Source of the DNA: Apostichopus japonicus
Lineage: Eukaryota; Echinodermata; Holothuroidea; Aspidochirotida; Stichopodidae
Length of the DNA stretch: 64,000 nucleotides
Direction of reading: 5' to 3'
NCBI RefSeq assembly: GCF_037975245.1
Contig: NC_092567.1
Location: 5,402,214-5,466,213, forward strand
Part shown: piece by piece, positions 61,653 to 64,000 of the stretch
How positions within the stretch are numbered: position 1 is the first letter of the stretch
How the letters are laid out: every line of letters starts with the position of its first letter
Program-made: the position numbers and the translations under genes
The notes under the pieces: model-generated
Told to the model about the DNA's origin: nothing
The model's input: the letters and a program-made list of their open reading frames with translations, nothing else
Database searches by the model: none

Positions 61653-62574
61653 TTAACTTCCAAGTTATGTCTCATACAAGAGTTGAATTTGATTAAACTC
61701 ATGTGTTTTTGCACCATATTGACTGAAAAAAGCTTGCTTTGCTTTTGGAAATGTCAAGATGTAAAACCATAGTCAACCAGGAAGCTCATAGCCCATAGTT
61801 TTTATGTCTATGTTACTTCAGATTTAAGGCAATGTAGACTCGCCCCAAACCGCGTGCGGCCATCTGCAAAACTTAACTTTCTGTTGCTTGCAAGTGAAGT
61901 TTTGTTCGTGTCGCTTCAAAATGCTGACAGTAATGAAACGTGATTATCTTAAGCTGGACCTGAGATGTCCATTGCTGTATCGTGTATACACTGTGCCATG
62001 GGTATTGACCGCAGCTGTATGTACTGACTGTACACATAGTGTCTTATTACCGACGGTAGCAAGCTGTGTGTGTATTTTCTGGCATCGATGGTGGTGTCTA
62101 ACACTTCTGTTACACCTCATTCGAAACTAGGTCAGATTACCGGCATTAGATGTTCTTTTTGCGCGAGTCTTCACACCCTTTAATTGCCGTCATAGTTTGT
62201 TTTGGGTCAGCCAGAATGAAAGTTTGAAACAGTTAAGTGTAGTAAAACAGAAATGAAGTATTTTGTTTTTCCTTTAAAATGTAGAAGCCTGCATTATTCA
62301 TTCTCTTCATCGTTATGTACCGTTGCTACACAACATTGCTAATCTGTCACTCACATGTAATATTGGTTTATTGCAATGTGAAATCAAGTGGTGAAACACA
62401 CAGAATGGACAAGAGTGGACTAACTACACTGTAAGACAAGACTGGACTAACTACACTGTAAAACTCCTTGTCCCTTAAATCATTCTGAACCACAATATGG
62501 CTATGTTGATGAATAATCCAACCAGAGTTCATAAGTAATTTAGGCTGTTATCATATATATATCATATACCACAG

Positions 62575-62654
62575 GAAAATTTACACCAGAACCTGATGAA
62601 AGAAGCATGGAACTGGGAACACTTCGTGAAAGTTGTGAAAGTGTCTTCATCTGA
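62575..62654 (+). CDS. Alternative last exon A of candidate gene
   Basis: Acceptor catatcatataccacag, then (G)GA AAA...: GKFTPEPDERSMELGTLRES, CESVFI and TGA at 62652-62654. Entry in phase 1 matches the donor at 58974. The 25-codon tail is charged with no known motif. Using this exon or the one at 62834 would give two different C termini. Confidence 0.5.
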
Positions 62655-62833
62655 ATTTATTGAAATCTATATTTCTTTTTAATTAAAGAAGACATCAATG
62701 TCGATATCAGTAATGATTGGCTCTGTGTACAGTGAATGTAATTGGGCAGTTTGTGGTGACCGTGGGTGTTACCAATGCATTTGCAACCATGGTTTAAGTG
62801 CAATTTGTCATTTCTTTTACTTCTTATTTACAG

Positions 62834-62958
62834 CTCATAAACCGCTTCAGCAAAGGCAAGGATGTCCACAGAGATTGTCACAGTGCCCATTCTGTTCAAA
62901 GACCTTGGCTGGATCTCAGCTTTCTCGACAAAAAGAAATCAAGAACCATTTCAATTAA
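62834..62958 (+). CDS. Alternative last exon B, CxxC...H tail
   Basis: Acceptor ttcttatttacag, entry phase 1 (matching 58974): AHKPLQQRQGCPQRLSQCPF, CSKTLAGSQLSRQKEIKNHF, N, TAA at 62956. The C-P-F-C pair, a Lys/Arg-rich helix-like stretch and a final histidine resemble a small UBZ-type or C2H-type zinc finger, but the last zinc ligand (Cys or second His) is not visible. AATAAA at 63109 lies 151 bases after the stop. With exons 55275 and 58905 this gives a small Ser-rich protein with a possible zinc-binding tail; identity unknown. Confidence 0.55.
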
Positions 62959-63108
62959 GAATTTTGACAAAAGGTGACCATATTTGACTATATAGCATAT
63001 TTGGGGCCAATAGAGCATACCTTTGATACACTGTTCATTTCTATCACTTTACCTCCATTGATTCATTAATGTGAAATTTAATTTCTTATCAGTACAACTT
63101 TCATGTTT

Positions 63109-63114
63109 AATAAA
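63109..63114 (+). other. Polyadenylation signal AATAAA
   Basis: tgtttaataaaagc, about 150 bases after the stop of last exon B; a plausible 3' end signal of the gene. Confidence 0.45.
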
Positions 63115-64000
63115 AGCAAAATTGACAGTCTACTGTAAATGTGATGCCCATTTGGATGAATCTCAAATGATAGTTAAAGTAAATTTCACATGGCTTTACT
63201 CAGCTTAGTTTTTCATCAATATATCATCATGATACATTGTTGTTACACGATGCACATTACAAACATTGTACCATGGGTGATTCATTAAAATGTGTATATC
63301 TGATCATCAGCACAATCTTCCTTCTTGCAGAGCTTAAATCCTTTCTACTTTAGCTGTTCTCTTGTTGTTATGTGACTGTTCATTGCCAATTTTCTAAATT
63401 ATTTATCAAAGTTTACTTATTTTTCAACACACAATATTCACACAACACATATTTCTTAGAGAGTTTTGTTTATTTTCCCTTCTTAATAGTGGAATCAATG
63501 TGCCACATTGGAATAAGAAAAGAGACTTTAAAAGAAATAAAAAAGAAAAAAAGGTTTAGCAAGTTCAACACCAATTGACTGTTATTAGTCACAACAAGTT
63601 CAACAAGATACTTACAAGTTTATACAATAGAAAGCAGTAGTGGCTCCTGCTGTATTTATCATTTAAGTCACAACAGGTTGAAACAAGTTTCATTGGAATT
63701 TGCTGTATTAACAGGGAGAAACCAAATCTGTCAATTCGATAAAACCAATAATAATTGATACCCTATTGTATGACACTTAGTTTGGCTCTTGTTTGTTAAT
63801 CATAAGTGTCTGCATGTGTTATGTTGAGACTCTTGTCACTGAAGCTAATTATCACCAGTATAACTGTCTTCATTCTATAAATTGAATTATTATATTATAT
63901 TGAATTGTATTGAATTATTGTAATGAAATGACCTAATCTTAATCTTCATTTTTCATTGGATCATTTTGATCTCTGGAGTTGTTTTTGCATTGTTGACTTC
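63115..64000. other. Downstream flank, nothing recognised
   Basis: AT-rich. Short frames such as 63372-63578 have no recognisable motif. A few near-repeats of acaacaagttcaacaag (63592, 63673) are seen. Confidence 0.4.

Larger units (their letters stand above)
58975..62574 (+). other. Intron holding two TIR elements
   Basis: Contains the elements at 59433-60075 and 60588-61652. A + strand frame at 61888-62130 (80 codons, Cys-rich) has no recognised motif and no clear splice sites. Confidence 0.4.

Overview
This is an AT-rich window of eukaryotic nuclear DNA from an animal. Genes are short exons split by long introns, and most of the sequence is repeats. Telomere-type CCCTAA repeats, a tRNA-derived SINE, many cut-and-paste transposons with terminal inverted repeats (TIRs), and long poly-G/poly-C and AT microsatellites suggest a marine invertebrate, perhaps a deuterostome such as an echinoderm or hemichordate. 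I cannot name a species. No bacterial operon, CRISPR array, rRNA gene or intact tRNA gene was seen.

Layout. 1-5.6 kb: a foldback leads into a satellite-like array of about 209-bp and 132-bp monomers, with a locally amplified 341-bp higher-order unit. 5.6-20 kb: mostly gene-poor AT-rich DNA with small repeats (a GGGGTAAAA motif cluster, a 3-copy 150-bp tandem repeat, an imperfect hairpin). 20.0-23.1 kb: a dispersed repeat split by a 2.5-kb TIR element made largely of GTAAAA/TTACCGCGG subrepeats; an uninterrupted copy of the same repeat at 35.2-35.8 kb gives the empty site. 23.9-24.5 kb: a 608-bp TIR element with a 9-10 bp target-site duplication (TSD). 25.1-34.9 and 37.2-45.6 kb: two copies of a segmental duplication of about 7 kb. 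The left copy gained a 2.9-kb DNA transposon with a wrecked transposase; the right copy gained a 1.4-kb tandem array carrying AGGTCAAAGGTCA motifs. Exon-like segments of one gene occur in both copies, mostly broken. 47.0-47.7 kb: a purine-rich minisatellite. 48.3-48.7 kb: a hAT-like MITE with an 8-bp TSD. 50.6 kb: a 185-bp AT microsatellite.

51.2-63.1 kb: the best candidate gene, on the + strand. It has a CpG-containing non-coding first exon, an ATG exon, internal exons, and two alternative last exons that share the same intron phase; one carries a CxxC...H zinc-binding-like tail. Its introns hold a MITE with internal telomere-like repeats, a degenerate tandem repeat hit by a tRNA SINE, a 643-bp element with an 8-bp TSD, and a 1.07-kb TTAA-flanked element. 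The TTAA element contains a minus-strand ORF resembling the Cys-rich 'ballast' region known from P2X7-like and transposon-linked proteins.

Most ORFs longer than 60 codons here are chance or repeat-derived. All gene models are by eye from splice signals, reading frame and phase, without transcript or homology searches.
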